Shown here: positions 34,801-46,121 of the stretch, one piece after another
Position numbering within the stretch: the first letter of the stretch is position 1
Layout: each line of letters begins with the position of its first letter
NCBI GenBank assembly: GCA_949361645.1
Contig: OX442415.1
Coordinates: forward strand, 27,874,847 to 27,938,846
Origin: Spongilla lacustris
Taxonomy: Eukaryota > Porifera > Demospongiae > Spongillida > Spongillidae
Length of the DNA stretch: 64,000 nucleotides
Reading direction: 5' to 3'
The notes under the pieces: model-generated
Database searches by the model: none
What the model saw: the letters and a program-made list of their open reading frames with translations, nothing else
What the model was told of the DNA's origin: nothing
Made by a program: the position numbers and the translations under genes

Positions 34801-35890
34801 CCTTGTGTCCTTCGATGAAGATGTGAGGCAGTGTTTTGTGCTCTGCTCAGCCATTGAAGTATCAGACAGTGCCTGGAAACAGGCTCAGCTTGGTTTGAGG
34901 TTTGTGGGCTTAGGCCTTCGTTCTCTTTCTTGCCATGCAGCTGCTGCCTTCATTGCCTCACTTTCGTCATCAGGCCTGGGCCTTTCCAACAATCGCCATC
35001 TTCAGCAGGCAGTCGTAGCTTATAACTCCAAGGTTTCCTTACACCACACAATTACAGCTGAGTCTGCTCTTGCTTCTCCCACTCCTCAGAGAGAGCTGTC
35101 CAGCAGAATTTATGAAAATCAGTTCAAATCTTTGTTGGAGGCATCTTCCCCAGCAAACAAAGCCCGACTTCCGTCCGCTTCAGCCCCTCATGCAGCTTCA
35201 TGGCTATCAGTGGTCCCCTCCATGGGCTTAGGCCTACACATGGAGTGCAATGAGTTCCAGACTGCAGTGAGGTGGTGGCTAGGTGTAGGTGTTGGTGGAA
35301 CTGTGTGCCCCCTTTGCACAGATGTTGCCCTTGATCCCTTGGGTCACCACGCTGTAACCTGCAGGCATGGGGGGAGATATGGTGGTGAGGCACAATCACT
35401 TGCGTGATGTTGTTGTGGACTTCTGTCGACGAGCTCATTTGAGTGTGAGCATAGAGAAGGGTCATGGTCTTACCAGAGATCACAGCCACTCCAGACCTGC
35501 AGATGTGCTCATAGCTGGGTGGGACAGGGGTAAGCCTGCAGCATTTGATGTCACGGTAGCATCGCCACTCTGCCCAGCCATATTGATGGACTCTAGTCGA
35601 ATGTTTGGTGCAGCATCTGCGGCTGCAGAGGCCCGGAAGATACTAACTAATGGTCCCAAATGTCAGGAGTTGGGGTGGACATGCATTCCACTGGCTGTCG
35701 AGACCTTCTGCAATTGGGGTAAGGAGGCTCATCTAACTTTTCTAGGTTGGCATCCCACCTTTCAATCATCTTGTCCTCTCCCAAACCTTGTGTCTTGGCG
35801 GATATTTACAGCAGGCTGAACATGACTTTGGTCAAATCCATTGCCAGAGCCATCTTGGCAAGGGAGCTCCTGCCCTCATGACTAGTGTAG
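34801..35890 (+). pseudogene. LINE RT C-terminus with restriction-like endonuclease
   Basis: Continuation of 33,729-34,083. First frame to 35,407: FDEDVRQCFVLCSAIE, WKQAQLGLRFVGLGLRSL, ASWLSVVPSMGLGLHM, EFQTAVRWWLG, then CPLCTDVALDPLGHHAVTC (a CCHC-like motif). After a one-base frame change near 35,370 the second frame gives MVVRHNHLRDVVVDFCRRAH and RPADVLIAGWDRGKPAAFDV, the PD...D/K-like core of the endonuclease, then LGWTCIPLAVETF. The end (YSRLNMTLVKSIARAIL, 35,800-35,870) is in a third frame. The endonuclease would nick the target DNA for target-primed reverse transcription. Confidence 0.85.
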
Positions 35891-36129
35891 AATTACTATA
35901 GGTGTAGTTTGTAATAATAATAATAATAATAATATTACTGTAGGTGGTAGCATATTAAAAATGTTTTCCATTCGTGTATTCTCCTGTATCTTGTAATAAA
36001 TGTAATACAAACTAAAAATGAATAAAAAATAAAACAAATTTGCAACTCACATGGTAACCATTATATTGATACATATTCTATTTACATTGTACAATTTCTT
36101 TATTACTATTAAAGATAAGCAAAGGTAGC

Positions 36130-36215
36130 TGTCCTCAATAGCCTGTATGGCAGGCTAAATCTCAATCTAGTTAAAGCAAATGCCACTGCAATGCTGTCTA
36201 GATGCTTTGCCTCGG
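36130..36215 (+). pseudogene. LINE C-terminal scrap
   Basis: LYGRLNLNLVKANATAML, the same terminal motif as at 35,800-35,870, preceded only by AT-rich sequence. A separate, very short remnant. Confidence 0.6.
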
Positions 36216-36419
36216 ACATGTACACTGTTTAGATTAGGTAGTTACATATATATAATTATGATATTCATGTTATCCTGTAAATGATATTGCATGCATGCGC
36301 GCAAAATATAAAAATTTAATTAACGATAATCTAATTCTTTTATTATTACTACGTATTACACACTAGTAACATGTACAACTTAAACACCACACTTCACAAG
36401 ATCAAACACATACTCTAGA

Positions 36420-37064
36420 TAGAATGGCCCTGGAGTTGGCTCTTATCAGGGTCAAGTTCAATCTGCCATAGATCTGGTTGTTTGGATGGACTTAGGCTGC
36501 CCCAGTCTACTGGCTAGTCTTCTGGCAAGTCTAGAGAGACTACGTTGAGCTTCTGGTCCCCAACTTCCAAAGAACTCTACCACCAGAGGGATGCAAACCT
36601 ATCCTAACTCTCCACATTTTGCATCGTTACTATGGTGCTTCCTCTGTTCTGCCTGCATTGCTGCTGAGCTCGATATCACACACGCTACTTGGAGGGTTTC
36701 GGAATTAAGCGGGGATGTGACACAAAAATCAAATGCAGCAGGCTTGCCCAACTCCCAGTTAGGGATGAGGACATCAGCAGGATGTGTTTGTTGAGCTTCA
36801 TGACCCAGACTGCTTCCAGCTTCAAGCTGTGCACCCAAGCATGCGCATGCTTGGGTGCACAGCTTGAAGCTGGAAGTTGACAGAACTCGAAAAGGGTGTC
36901 TCGGATTCTGTTGTGGCGGGAAACCACATCAGAGCCATTTTTACATGACAGAGCATGGTGACCAAAGTGAGGGACATGCATTGGGGACAAAGCTGACCTT
37001 GACTCACAGGAAGGCCTAACCACCAATTAGGTGCAGCTTGAAACTCAGACACATGCAGGAAAAA
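36420..37064 (-). pseudogene. LINE endonuclease copy, minus strand
   Basis: From 37,050 downward: SEFQAAPNWWLGL, frame-changed GHHALSCKNGSDVVSRHN and RIRDTLFEFCQ, then after the palindrome at 36,813-36,876 GAQLEAGSSLGHE, ADVLIPNWELGKPAAFDFCV, KHHSNDAKCGELG, and in another frame VCIPLVVEFFGSWGPEAQ and YGRLNLTLIRANSRAIL near 36,430. Same family as 34,801-35,890 but opposite strand, with several frame changes. Its upstream end is interrupted by the element at 37,065-37,573. Confidence 0.85.
36813..36876. repeat. 64-bp perfect palindrome
   Basis: Two 32-bp arms without spacer, centred between 36,844 and 36,845 (GCATGC|GCATGC). The right arm, read on the minus strand of the host LINE, is inserted, while the other half is ordinary endonuclease coding sequence (GAQLEAGSS). 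So 32 bp of coding sequence has been copied back in inverted orientation next to itself. Confidence 0.9.
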
Positions 37065-37573
37065 GTTATAACGTCCAGCCTGGATTTTTTAGGCTGGTTT
37101 TTAACAAAAACCCATCCTAATAGCGTAAAAACCATCCTGGGATTGAACGTCCAGGATGGGAATTGTGTAAAATCAATGTTGTTCTACCCCATGTTGAATA
37201 TGAATATGATTATAAACCTCTTTGTTCGACAGAACCAGGGTAGAACCATATCTATTCTCACCCTGGACGCTCAATCCCAGGATGGTTTTTACACTATTCC
37301 CACCCTGGACGCTCAATCCCAGGATGGTTTTTACACTATTCCCACCCTGGACGCTCAATCCCAGGATGGTTTTTACACTATTCCCACCCTGGACGCTCAA
37401 TCCCAGGATGGTTTTTACACTATTCCCACCCTGGACGCTCAATCCCAGGATGGTTTTTACACTATTCCCACCCTGGACGCTCAATCCCAGGATGGTTTTA
37501 AAGCTATTTGCTTCATTCCAGGATGGGTTTTTGTTAAAAACTAGCCTAAAAATCCAGGCTGGACGTTTATAAC
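37065..37573. mobile_element. MITE with an internal 42-bp tandem array
   Basis: Terminal inverted repeats of about 50 bp (GTTATAACGTCCAGCCTGGA near 37,065; the right end mirrors it with one extra A), continuing as TTTTTAACAAAAACCCATCC. The interior from about 37,250 to 37,490 is six near-identical 42-bp units (ACGCTCAATCCCAGGATGGT plus TTTTACACTATTCCCACCCTGG). The unit derives from the subterminal sequence, which contains CCATCCTGGGATTGA and GTCCAGGATGGG. Multiple frames stay open through the array (42 = 14 codons). It splits the LINE copy of 36,420-37,680. Confidence 0.88.
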
Positions 37574-37680
37574 CCTGTGAGAGGTGAAGATTGAGCCTTG
37601 GGGAAGGTGTAACAGATAGCCAAGCTGATGCACTAGCCACAAGTGAGGCGAGGAAATTTAAAGCAAGTGAGCCCTATCTG
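37574..37680 (-). pseudogene. Upstream piece of the minus-strand LINE copy
   Basis: ASASAWLSVTPSPRLNLHLS corresponds to the ASWLSVVPSMGLGLHM region of the 34.8-kb copy and joins, across the inserted MITE, to SEFQAAPNWWLGL at 37,050. Confidence 0.75.
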
Positions 37681-38990
37681 GCAGTGAAGCGTTAGCAAAT
37701 AGCTTGGTAAATTGCTGATCCTCCAATTTAGCAGATAAATATAATATTATTATTATTACCTACTTAAGAACCGCTTTTTTTTTTTTTTGACAAATATTGC
37801 GTGGATGCATCAAAGGTTTTTAAAAAGAATCATGTTTTGATTGTGTTCACTAAAAGCAAAATAAAACACAAACGTGTTGAATCAAGTTCCACAATTGTAA
37901 ATGCAAACTTCTTTGGTATCCTGGACATAACCTGTTGTGCTCCAATCACTCGCGGAAATAATCGTTGATAAACTGCATGTTTGCATATAATGAAAACACT
38001 AGAAATCCGGATCCGGACTTTGTTCCAGACACGTGGTGAATTATTTCAGGCGGGGACCATAACCAACGTTTGATCTACTAATATTGTCAGCATCGAGAGA
38101 GTGTAGCGGGCTCCTGACCGGTGCAAGTTATGGCATTCAAACAACCACCGGACAGTCTGGGTGCATTTTGAGTGGAACGTTGGTGCAGGTCGTAGCTTAT
38201 ACTAGAAAGCAATTTTGTTCTGGCGCTCGCTCTAACCTGCGACAGGTGGAGCATTCGAAGGTAAAGACTAGAGAAAGCATAGATAAGGCATACGTATAAG
38301 CTTTGTAAACATAGCAGACGGACTTCTACTTATTTTCTCACCCATATCTCTCTCAATCTCATACATGTATGTGTTACCCAGCCCCCTTTCTCAAGCAATG
38401 GTGGAAGGACATTCAATCAAGAAGAGGCAGCTGGATCAAAAACCATTTTGTGAGTGCTCTTTTACTGATCATAGGAAAAGGAGGTACATTACAGTCGCAC
38501 ATCTATTGTTTGAGCCACACACACACACACAAACACATGTACGCTTGATTATGAAAGTTACATTTAGATGTAGGGCTCTTGTTAACTTTTTAACCTGTAA
38601 TGACAAACTCTCATGTTACATATAAAATTACCCTGACATTTCAATAGCATATGCACTAACTAAAGAGGTAATAGGAAAAGGAGTCTAGCCTTCATTAAAT
38701 TTGATATCTGAGCTTCACTAACAGCTAACCATTTGGAGCCCCTTTTATTATTAAAGTAGAGAGCTGTGTCTGATGAAATTGAAAGTCATATTTATAAATA
38801 TTGAATCCTTTTCCTAGTACTAGCATAACCATTGACAATCCCCCTGGCCCTACAAGTGTACTTTGGCCATTTACCCACAGAACAGATAAGGATGTTTTGA
38901 TAAGGCAATGGTAATCCCCTCCTATGTCTGGTGGGAGGATCTGATTGCTTATCTAATAACCACTAGAGTATCAGTCTTGCGTTACACCTA
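37681..38990. other. No gene recognised
   Basis: Short frames only. A small CA tract occurs at 38,517-38,536. Confidence 0.4.
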
Positions 38991-38994
38991 CTGT

Positions 38995-41305
38995 GATATG
39001 GTGCAGTACTTGTGAAGTAGTGCTATGGTGCTGTGCCTGTGAAGTATTGCTATGGTGCTGTGCCTGTGAAGTAGTGCTATGGTGCTGTGCTTGTGAAGTA
39101 GTGCTATGGTGCTGTGCCTGTGGAGTAGTGCTATGGTGCTGTGCCTGTGAAGTAGTGCTATGCTGTAGTGCTAATAGAGTGCTTTTTATGAGTAGCATAC
39201 AAAGCTGGGGAACATGTTGGTGTACATGTATTTGAATGTGAACATTCAGCTGCTTGTGGCCCCAAACCTGCCATAATCTGTAGCTATAATATTATTCACT
39301 GCCACCATATCCAAGGCTTCCAAAGCATCTGCACATAGTAAAGGTTATTAAAATTCTCATGTTCTTGTCTATACAAGCTCATTTATTTGCACCCTCACCC
39401 ATTACAACAGTGCTGTGCTTGTGACGTTGTGCTATGGAGAAGTAGTGCTATGGTGCTGTGCTTGTGAAGTTGTGCTATGGTGCTGTGCCTGTGAAGTTGT
39501 GCTATGGTGCTGTACCAATGATGTGTGCCATGGTGGCTTGTTGGGAACAGCTGGCTTGTCTATGTAAAGTTTTCCTGCCATAATCTGATAGGTTAGCAAT
39601 AATATTCACTGCTATCATATGCAAGGCTTCCAAAGCTTGTGCATGTATGACTTTAACAAAATTCTCAACACTGCCCTTGTACTACATGTATTAGGAACTC
39701 ATTTATTTGCACCCTAACCCATTACAACAGTGCTGTGCTTGTGAAGTTAGGGCAATGGTGCTGTCCTTGTGAAGTTAGGGCAATGGTGCTGTCCTTGTGA
39801 AGTAGTGCTATGGAGAAGTAGTGCTATGGTGCTGTGCCTGTGAAGTATTGCTATGGTGCAGTGCTTGTGAAGTAGTGCTATGGTGCTGTGCCTGTGAAGT
39901 AGTGCTATGGTGCTGTGCCTGTGAAGTAGTGCTATGGTGCTGTGCTTGTGAAATAGTCCTATGGTGCTGTACCAATGATGTGTGCCATGGTGGCTTGTGA
40001 AGTTACTGTAGTGCTATGGTGGAGTGCTTGTTAAGTAGTGCTATGGTGCTCTGCTTGTGAAGTTGTGCTATGGTGCTGTGTCTGTGGAGTAGTGCTATGG
40101 TGCTGTGCTTGTGAAGTAATGCTATGGTGCTGTGCCTGTGAAGTAGTGCTATGTTGCAGTGCTTGTGAAGTTACTGTAGTGCTATGGTGGAGTGCTTGTT
40201 AAGTAGTGCTATGGTGGAGTGCTTGTTAAGTAGTGCTATGGTGCTCTGCTTGTGAAGTTGTGCTATGGTGCTCTGCTTGTGAAGTTGTGCTATGGTGCTG
40301 TGCCTGTGAAGTAGTGCTATGGTGCTGTGCCTGTGGAGTAGTGCTATGGTGCTGTGCCTGTGAAGTAGTGCTATGGTGCTGTACCAATGATGTGTGCCAT
40401 GGTGGCTTGTTGGGAACAGCTGCTTGTCTGTGAAAAGTTTTCCTCCATAATCTGATAGGTTAGCAATAATATTCACTGCTATTATATGCAAGACTTCCAA
40501 AGCTTGTGCATGTATGACTTTAAAAAATTCTAAACAACTGCTCTTGTACAACATGTATTAGGAACTCATTTATTTGCACCCTCACCATTAAAACCATGCT
40601 GTGCCTGTGAAGTTAGGGCAATGGTGCTGTCCTTGTGAAGTAGTGCTATGGTGCAGTGCTTGTTTGGTAGTGCTAATGGTGCTGTGCCTGTTGAGTGGTG
40701 CTATGGTGCTGTCCTTGTGAAGTAGTGCTATGGTGCAGTGCTTGTTTAGTAGTGCTAATAGTGCTGTGCCAGTGGAGTAGTGCTATGGTGCTGTGCCTGT
40801 GGAATAGTGCTATGGTGCTGTGCCTGTGGAGTAGTGCTATGGTGCTGTGCCTGTGGAGTAGCGCTATGGTGCTGTGCCTTGGAGTAGTGTTATGGTGCTG
40901 TGTCTGTGGAGTAGTGCTATGGTGCTGTGCCTGTGGAGTAGTGCTATGTTGCAGTGCTTGTGAAGTTACTGTAGTGCTGTGGTGAGGTGCCAATGAAGTG
41001 TGCCAGGTAGCTTGCTGCTTATTTGTGTAAACTTTTCCTGCCATAATCTGATAGGTTAGCAATAATTTCACTGCTATCATATGCAAGGCTTTCAAAGCTT
41101 GTACATGTACATGTATGACTTTTAAAAATTCTCCACACAGCTCTAGGAACTCATTTATTTGCACCCTCACCATTAAAACCATGCTGTCCTTGTGCTATTG
41201 TGCTGTACCTGTGAAGTGCTGTACCTGTGAAGTAGTGCTATGGTGCTGTACCTGTGAAGTAGTGCTATGTTGCTGTGCCAATGAAGTTGCCATGGTAGCT
41301 TGTTG
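38995..41305 (+). repeat. 27-bp minisatellite organised in higher-order blocks
   Basis: Unit GAAGTAGTGCTATGGTGCTG plus TGCCTGT (27 bp). Blocks at about 38,995-39,180, 39,410-39,525, 39,725-40,390, 40,600-40,990 and 41,185-41,285 are separated by a conserved ~210-bp spacer that starts CAATGATGTGTGCCATGGTG and contains CCTGCCATAATCTGATAGGT and AACTCATTTATTTGCACCCT. The block-plus-spacer repeats about four times. 27 = 9 codons, so Cys/Trp/Val- or His/Ser-rich frames are artefacts. Confidence 0.92.
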
Positions 41306-41462
41306 GGAACACTACATGTACATGTAGCTGCTTGTCTGTGTAAATTTTTCCTGGCATAATATGCCTGGTGAAAGTTTAACCATATTACATGTATAATCCC
41401 ATTACCTAATCATACACCTACAGTCTAGAGTTGTGAGAATAGCTTAATCATAGATTGGTAAA

Positions 41463-41760
41463 TTGTGACTTAAGTCACAAAATTGTGACAAAGTCACAAA
41501 ACGCAAAATGCTACATGTACATCATTGTGACTTAAGTCACAATACATTTCATACGTTTTAAAGTACACCATGTACTACACCAAGAGCCTTTAATCAACTA
41601 GGGTACTTTTAAAATACGTATCATGGTAATAGAGTCATGTGCTCTCATAACATACCATTTAAGCTGCTTTGAAATACGTTATGCATAAGTTACAAGATGG
41701 TTTTCCTTGCAATCCTTGAACGGGTATTGCAGACAAAAAATTTGTGACCTAAGTCACAAA
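41463..41760. repeat. Three dispersed TTGTGACTTAAGTCACAA palindromes
   Basis: Perfect 18-20-bp palindromes at 41,463-41,480 and 41,524-41,543, an imperfect one (CCTAAG centre) at 41,741-41,760, and a related TTGTGACAAAGTCACAA at 41,483-41,499. GTGAC/GTCAC halves resemble paired bZIP-type sites, but that role is only a guess. Confidence 0.7.
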
Positions 41761-42480
41761 GCTTTGAACAGTCCAACTTGTAATATTTTCTACAAGTACC
41801 TATGACTTTGTATGTAGATTTGTACTGTGCTAACAAAACTGCTCAGATCTGTAGGTGGTGTGGATAAAAACAAAACAGTAGACTTTCTGTGTAACCGTGT
41901 TGCGAGTGTTATAGTAATTGAAGAACGCCCCCCTGTTATAGCAATGGGGTTTCTTTTGTAGACCTGGTAGTTTGCAGAGCAGACAAAGTAAAAGGCATCA
42001 AGTCAGCAAAGCAGAGGTACAGAAGACTGTTCCGAAAGGAGCTCCAACATGTTATTCAGGGAACGGAGAGAAGCAGATACGGTGCAAGAAGTACACGTAC
42101 ATGGTTATTCCGCTTGATGCTTTATTAGCAGTAGTAGAGAATGATGAGGCTGTATGTTTCACCTGGAGGCTCTAAAATAAGCTATTAGAACTCTGGTACA
42201 AGTAAAGGCAATTCAGGGTCATTTTCTGTCCTTCTCTTACACACTGTAATAAAAAGTGTATTCATTCAATTTGTAGGTTTGCTATCTACATGCAATCAGA
42301 CACAGCACTGGAGTCTGTTTATATAAAGTATTTGAATTTCATTACTTAATTTCTTGGTCAATCTAAAATCTGATTAGATTTCCCCTTTGCCACAAGACCC
42401 AATGTAGAACATTGATGGATCTAGGTACATGTAAACTGCCTTTCTTGTGCTGCTGTAGCTACACCACTACAGAGGCTGTG
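41761..42480. other. No gene recognised
   Basis: A 67-codon frame at 41,972-42,175 has mixed composition but matches nothing I know. Confidence 0.3.
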
Positions 42481-42482
42481 GG

Positions 42483-42735
42483 GTAGGCTACCAGTTTATC
42501 TTAGTTCTTGACTTGGTTGTATAAATTAACACAAACTTGTCAATCCTGGGTAGTTCTTGACTTGGTTGTATAAATTAACACAAACTTGTCTCCTGGGTAG
42601 GCTACCAGTTTATCTTAGTTCTTGACTTGGTTGTATAAATTAACACAAACTTGTCAATCCTGGGTAGGCTACCAGTTTATCCTAGTTCTTGACTTGGTTG
42701 TATAAATTAACACAAACTTGTCAATCGCTAGGCCT
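42483..42735 (+). repeat. ~67-bp tandem repeat, four units
   Basis: Unit GTTCTTGACTTGGTTGTATA, AATTAACACAAACTTGTC, then CTGGGTAGGCTACCAGTTTA. One unit lacks the GGCTACCAGTTTATC part. Copies are almost identical. Confidence 0.92.
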
Positions 42736-43104
42736 TCATCTGTGTTATATCAGTTTAAACCAGGGAAAACCAAGTTCTAAATATCCGTTTAAACTAGAGT
42801 GCCACCTGCCCAAATTCACACTCGCACGCAAGTCGAATGATAGTTGTGTTCGAGCACAATAAGCGCACACACGATTCCTCGTTCAAGTGCATATTGCGAG
42901 AGTCACTCAACAACCAATCTAAATGTATGGCCTGCTTTACAAAAGTTGGCACGCTGATGTGTACTTTCAATTGATCGCACGTATTAGTACGATGAAAACT
43001 TGTTGTAAACAGTTCTAACTGTTATAATCAGATTCAGATTTTTATCCGTAATCATACATTGTGATCAATTAGATAGATGCCATAATTGTGATGTACTGCA
43101 TGTC

Positions 43105-43540
43105 TACTATAAAGGGTCCTGGGTGTGGCTTCTACATGGAGGCGGAACAGGGTTAAAACACTTGCAGGACCCTGGGTGTGGCCAATCTCAAAATGCAGAA
43201 TGGGGGTAATAGACTTGGGTGTGGCCTATCTTTCGAGGCAGAATGGAGTTAAGGGACTTAGCCACCAGAAGGGTCCTACTTGTAGGTGTGGCCTATCTAT
43301 ATAGGCAGAATGGAGTTAATTGACTTAAACTGTCAAGAGGGTCCTGGGTGTGGCAGAATGGAGTTAATTGACTTAAACTGTCAAGAGGGTCCTGGGTGTG
43401 GGCAGAATGGAGTTAATTGACTTAAACTGTCAAGAGGGTCCTGGGTGTGGGCAGAATGGAGTTAAGGGACTTAGCCGCCAGAAGGGTCCTACATGTAAGT
43501 GTGGCCTATCTATATAAGCAGAATGGGGTTAATGGACTAG
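43105..43540 (+). repeat. Diverged relative of the 60-bp satellite
   Basis: About eight units of 48-70 bp with GGGTCCTGGGTGTGG, a CAGAATGGAGTTAA motif and GACTTAGCCGCCAGAAGGGT. The order GTTAA, ACTTAGCCGC, AG-rich, CCT, GTGTGG equals that of the satellite at 606-1,850 and 22,555-25,920, so I read it as the same family, clearly diverged. Confidence 0.75.
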
Positions 43541-46121
43541 CCCTTTATTTCGCCACACCCACCACCTTACAGCAAACACATTACGTAATGCAAATCAAAG
43601 TTAATTAACAATGTATTGCAATAGCCACACCCTTTCTCCATCTAAATGTAGCTCGCACGGCAGCGTTTGTAACACGAGCGCCATATGTGGTACTGATGCT
43701 CAAGGTGAACACTTGTGTGCATAATGTTTTATTCAACTTGGCTATGGGCACTACTAGAAACTGGGTGGATTTTTAGTAGAGTCCTCTAGCTGTTTGTGTA
43801 CATCACAAGCGTATACAGGTACAGTACATGCGCGACCAAGCCGTATCAATTTGCTTCTGTGTGTTACTTTCAAACAGTTTAACAAAGCAATTAAAAAAAT
43901 TCATTCCAAGAAAATGTTTCTCACTCGAGCGAGTAAGGTGCGCGAGCACTTGATTGAGTCACAGGAGAGCCGTGCGCGAGTTGTGGGTGGAAAAAACTTT
44001 GGTTATGTTAAACAGTTCCTTACTCAATTTCTTCAAAGTTTCACGGCGTCATTGTTTTTGCATGCTTAAGTAAAACCTGTTTAAACGGAGTTGTGCAACT
44101 AGCGAGAAGTAATTAACACATGAAAGCGCAAAAAAGATCATCGTCTTAATATTGTGTTTATAAAAAGACAGCATAGTGCAACCGTCATCGCACTAAAACG
44201 AAATGTGACTTTTATTTTGGCCGCTACTGTATCTGGGGTAAAAATGTAACCAGCAACTACATCCCAGCTCATCCCACAGTAGTTGCTATGATGGCAAAGG
44301 TACCCTATCACACAATAATTTACATTAAGGCCTAGCATACATGGGGCAACTTCCTGACTCATACAACTTAAATGAATATGGATAAAGAATTCTTTAGTTT
44401 ACTGATGGTTTGCAGAACTTTTAGCCATATTCATTGAAGTTGCATGCAACAAGTTGGCAGAAAGTCACCCCCATGTATGTTGGCCTTAACTAAACACGTG
44501 TTTTGTTTTGACAGGTGCATTACCAAACACCCTAGAACCAACTCAGTAACCAAGTACAGTTACACTGTATATTAGCCACCTTTTTAGCATCACTATCTAA
44601 TTTGTAGGAGCATGCAAAATGGCTATACCAAGATGTTTTTGTTTGTGGTCTCAGTCAGTTCTCATAAATTGAAATTGCACCTAAACATTGTTGCACAATT
44701 TAATAGGATCGTGGAAGTTAAGAAATAATGAATTTTAATTCTGACTGAATACCATATATAGGTAGGGCTGGGACATCCATTTCATCCTTAGGCCCAGCAC
44801 AAAAACATGGAGCAATATTGCTGAATTTACTAGATTACTGATGAAATTGCCAATGATATTTTCGGCCTTATGTAAATTTTGTTAATGATAGATTGACCGC
44901 ACGCCTACATATGGGCGAAAAACAGGGTTTTAACCTTATTTGTAATATGGGTGAAAAACAGGGTTTTAACCTATTTGTAGACATTCCTCGCATGAATGGT
45001 GTATAAACATTTCAACTCTAAAAATGCTACACTAGGTTTCATTTTTCACTCACTTTGAAGATTATTCATCCATTGGCTCTGTAGGTACCCGATCGAGATG
45101 GAGGATCGTGTAAAAATTGCCCACGATCTTTGATGACAGAGCATAAAAGTTGGAATTCTTGTGTGTTTGGCCTCAGGAAGCGAAGAAAGTTATTTTGTAA
45201 ATCAGAACAACTCAAGCTAAATGAGGGTGTGCCCCAACCAAAGTGTACGTGGCACTAGCAGCACTCTGGCATTGTTTTCTGCCGCCACCTTGCAAGTAGC
45301 CTTCCTTGGTATATTATTTCAAGCGTGAACCGTTTGTTATAGTTTGTGATTTGCAATGCCTACGTGAGGTTAACGCGCCTATATGTAGTGATCGACCTAT
45401 CATGAAAGAAACACAGTTGTAAAGGAGGGAGAATGGGTGTACTTGCATGGAGTGCATTTCTTGATGGTCAGTGTGTGCATGCACATGCATGGATATATGA
45501 AGGCTATTTTGTATTGTGTGCCTGTATTGGAGAATGCTTGTTTGTGCATGTGTGTGGGTGTTTGTTAGTGAATGTGTATCATATATGCCTAAGTAATGCC
45601 TGTTAAGAACCTTTGGATAACTTACATTATCAATTGCAAGTTTTTACATTTAAGAGTTATATGAATACATAATTGTTGAGTGTTTTGTGGTTATGTGCTA
45701 AACATTAATGTGCATGATTGGCCCTTCAGAGCAGATGGCTGTTGACTTTAAAAAATGGACTGTGATTGGTAAGGCGTTAATGTTTGCATGTCTTTATATT
45801 TATCAATGTAGTTCTCAACTTTCAATGCGACCTTTGATGTGCAGTACGACTGGACCCAATTGAAAAGAAACTTGTCAATCTTGGTTTCTCATTCTGTATC
45901 TGTATTTTTACCATGCAGTTTATATATTGTATTGTGTTGTTGGCGAATTCTGAACTTATGCAATATAAGCTGAGCAATAATCGGTGTCATGTGGTAGCAT
46001 GCTCAGACCAGAACTAACGGTTCTAAGCGTTAGTTCATAGTGGTACTGTCGAATTAGACGTTAAGCTGAGGGTAGAGACCCAGCGCCCATGCAATCTGTA
46101 GAGTTCTGTCTCCGATACAAG
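43541..46121. other. No gene recognised
   Basis: A 91-codon frame at 43,794-44,069 is basic and mixed in composition but unrecognised. A 37-bp direct repeat (GGGTGAAAAACAGGGTTTTA / GGGCGAAAAACAGGGTTTTA) is at 44,913-44,985. Otherwise unassigned. Confidence 0.35.

Noticed and set aside
37250..37490. CRISPR-like array
   Set aside because: The 42-bp units are contiguous, without unique spacers, inside a eukaryotic MITE. The same applies to the 27-, 39- and 60-bp arrays.
38993..41327. Cys/Trp-rich frames in the 27-bp repeats
   Set aside because: Products of 9-codon unit periodicity.
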